NCBI GenBank assembly: GCA_027349615.1
Contig: DAIEML010000129.1
Span: 1-6,790, forward strand
From: Ignavibacteriales bacterium
GTDB taxonomy: Bacteria; Bacteroidota; Ignavibacteria; Ignavibacteriales; Ignavibacteriaceae
Length of the DNA stretch: 6,790 nt
Reading direction: 5' to 3'
A model generated the notes under the pieces. That model saw only the letters and a program-made list of their open reading frames with translations. It had not been told where the DNA came from and made no database searches. Made by a program: the position numbers and the translations under genes. This document shows positions 5,466 through 6,790 of the stretch, piece by piece. Numbering within the stretch: the stretch's first letter is position 1; the number at the start of each line of letters is the position of its first letter.

Positions 5466-6740
5466 TTAATCCATAATCATTCTAAGAAACGATGAACTGT
5501 CTTCATCATCTTTATTGTTCTCTGCATTAACATTATTTGTTTTTTCTTTTGCCCAATTATATCTGGAAGCATCAAAATTGAAACCGCTTTGAGGAGTTTC
5601 TTTATCGTCAGTTTTATCTTCCAAAGTTGATTTTGGACTTTTTACACGAAGGATAGTCGGTATATCTAAATTTTCCGAATCAATATCTGTATTTTCTAAG
5701 AAGTTAAATCCGCCTCTAAAAGTATCTGCTGGTTGTGTTTTTGTATTTTTTGCTTTTGCGCCAAATCCTTGATGAGAAGATTCAAATCCAGTTGCAATTA
5801 CGGTGTAAGAAACGTAATCATTCATTTCCTCTTTTCGTACGCAGCCAAAAATAACGTTTGCTTCTTCGCCGGCAGCTTCAAAAATTACATTATTTCCTTC
5901 ATTAATTTCCTGCATTGTTAAATTGCTTGAACCAGTAACATTCAACAATACACTTTTTGCGCCTTTAATATTTACGCCCTCTAACAATGGACTTGATATT
6001 GCTTTTTGAGCTGCTTCAATTGCACGGTTCTCACCGCTGGCAATTCCGCATCCCATTAAAGCTTCACCACTTTGATTCATAACTGCACGAACATCAGCGA
6101 AGTCAACATTTATTAGTCCTTCAATTGTTATGATGTCCGCTATTCCACGAGTAGCTTCATAAAGAACTTCATTTGGTTTATCAAATGCCGCAAAAGCGTT
6201 TATGCTTTTGTCAAGAATGCTTAGAAGTCTTTCGTTTGGAATTATGATCAAGCTGTCAACATGCTGTTTTAACTCCTGGATTCCCTGCTCTGCATTGAGC
6301 ATTCTTTTTTTACCTTCCCATCTAAATGGTTTGGTAACAATTCCCACAACTAATGAACCAATACTTTTTGCAATTGAGGCAACAACCGGTGCGCCACCTG
6401 TGCCGGTTCCGCCGCCCATACCTGCGGTAACAAAAACCATATCACTTCCTGAAAGAACTTCAGCAAGTTTTTCGCGATCTTCTTCTAACGATTTTTTACC
6501 AACGTTAGGATCAGCGCCAGCACCGAGCCCGCGGGTAATGCTTGTGCCTACTTGAATTTTATGAGTTGCGCTGCTGCTATTGAGAACTTGTGCATCGGTA
6601 TTTACTGCGACGTATTCAACGCCGGTAAGTCCTCTTTTAATCATGCTCTCGATGGCATTACAGCCGCCGCCGCCGACACCAACTACTTTTAAAATTGCTG
6701 ACATTGGCTTTCCTGTATCAAGTGTTGCAAAGCGCGCCAT
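5466..6740 (-). CDS. ftsZ: Cell division protein FtsZ
   Basis: The tubulin-like GTPase that polymerises into the cytokinetic ring at mid-cell and recruits the divisome. The product has 424 residues, slightly longer than many bacterial FtsZ. Visible parts are the glycine-rich nucleotide loop VVGVGGGGCNA (19-29), NTDAQ (47-51), the tubulin signature GMGGGTGTGGAP (107-118), and the T7 synergy loop NVDFADV (211-217) with N211, D213 and D216, which completes the GTPase site. A C-terminal domain runs to about residue 318, followed by a polar, disordered linker. The membrane-anchor-binding motif reads LDIPTILR (358-365), yet about 59 residues follow it, ending SSSFLRMIMD. The start is fixed by a near-perfect Shine-Dalgarno AAGGAGGT 5 nt before the ATG, the strongest in the window; an internal Met at residue 13 has none. 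The likely ftsA end lies 24 nt upstream, matching the usual ftsA-ftsZ order. Confidence 0.98.
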   Translation of the reverse strand: MARFATLDTGKPMSAILKVVGVGGGGCNAIESMIKRGLTGVEYVAVNTDAQVLNSSSATHKIQVGTSITRGLGAGADPNVGKKSLEEDREKLAEVLSGSDMVFVTAGMGGGTGTGGAPVVASIAKSIGSLVVGIVTKPFRWEGKKRMLNAEQGIQELKQHVDSLIIIPNERLLSILDKSINAFAAFDKPNEVLYEATRGIADIITIEGLINVDFADVRAVMNQSGEALMGCGIASGENRAIEAAQKAISSPLLEGVNIKGAKSVLLNVTGSSNLTMQEINEGNNVIFEAAGEEANVIFGCVRKEEMNDYVSYTVIATGFESSHQGFGAKAKNTKTQPADTFRGGFNFLENTDIDSENLDIPTILRVKSPKSTLEDKTDDKETPQSGFNFDASRYNWAKEKTNNVNAENNKDDEDSSSFLRMIMD

Positions 6741-6763
6741 TGTGTACCTCCTTGTTTTGAATT

Positions 6764-6769
6764 ATTATA
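6764..6769 (-). promoter_or_regulatory. Possible ftsZ-proximal -10 element
   Basis: A perfect TATAAT hexamer on the minus strand overlaps the stop of the probable ftsA end. A start site near 6757 would leave a short leader holding the ftsZ Shine-Dalgarno. The -35 position falls at the window edge and cannot be judged. In other bacteria ftsZ often has a promoter inside ftsA, but this single hexamer may be chance. Confidence 0.25.
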
Positions 6770-6790
6770 GTTCATCAAAAAACTGTTGTA
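6765..6790 (-). CDS. Possible end of ftsA (last seven codons)
   Basis: Upstream of ftsZ one minus-strand frame reads QQFFDEL followed by two consecutive TAA stops (6767-6765 and 6764-6762). FtsA proteins end in a short amphipathic, aromatic-rich membrane-targeting helix, and ftsA normally lies directly before ftsZ, so this fits. The 24-nt gap to ftsZ is typical of an operon. The evidence is only seven residues plus position. Confidence 0.4.

Noticed and set aside
6202..6555. Plus-strand open frame of 117 codons opposite ftsZ
   Set aside because: It lies wholly inside the conserved GTPase domain of ftsZ on the other strand; its proline-rich stretch is the reverse of the glycine-rich signature.
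1..6790. Transposases, integrase sites, CRISPR arrays or toxin-antitoxin genes
   Set aside because: None was seen on either strand; no terminal inverted repeats with a transposase frame, no regularly spaced direct repeats, and no repeat of the tRNA 3' end downstream as an attachment site.

Overview
The window (6,790 bp, AT-rich, no mobile element or CRISPR array seen) looks like chromosomal DNA from the Bacteroidota/Chlorobiota/Ignavibacteriota side of the bacteria. This placement is an inference. It rests on an OmpA-family cell-surface gene, a DnaE resembling the second, error-prone-type polymerase of that group (as I recall it), a TAnnTTTG-like promoter element and few Shine-Dalgarno sequences. 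An Ignavibacteria-like genome is my best guess; I cannot prove it from the window alone.

Layout, left to right. (1) 1-1207, minus strand: a pyrimidine operon, pyrR followed 19 nt later by pyrB, which runs off the left edge. In front of pyrR lies what reads as a complete PyrR attenuation leader: a PyrR-binding hairpin with a CNGNGA hexaloop, then a U-tracted terminator ending just before the pyrR start codon. (2) 1246-2440, minus strand: a secreted OmpA-family protein with a beta-barrel-like N-terminal half and a peptidoglycan-binding C-terminal domain, followed by a strong intrinsic terminator that insulates the pyr leader. (3) 2666-3257, plus strand: tRNA-Pro(CGG) and, 19 nt later, yajQ, probably co-transcribed. 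(4) 3265-4950, minus strand, convergent with yajQ: the C-terminal 560 or so residues of a DnaE-like DNA polymerase with no PHP domain and almost no palm domain, preceded by a good dyad operator candidate. (5) 5160-5366, plus strand: a small CPXCG-type cysteine-rich protein. (6) 5466-6790, minus strand: ftsZ with a strong ribosome binding site, preceded by seven codons that fit the end of ftsA, i.e. the tail of a division gene cluster.

Most genes are housekeeping: pyrimidine synthesis, envelope anchoring, translation and division. The points that deserve a second look are the PyrR attenuator, whose terminator hairpin also covers the pyrR ribosome binding site, and the decapitated DnaE with its conserved reading frame and dyad. 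No gene-free stretch exceeds 300 bases; the longest are 1086-1300, 2441-2665 and 4951-5159. I do not see a wholly new multi-gene system here.
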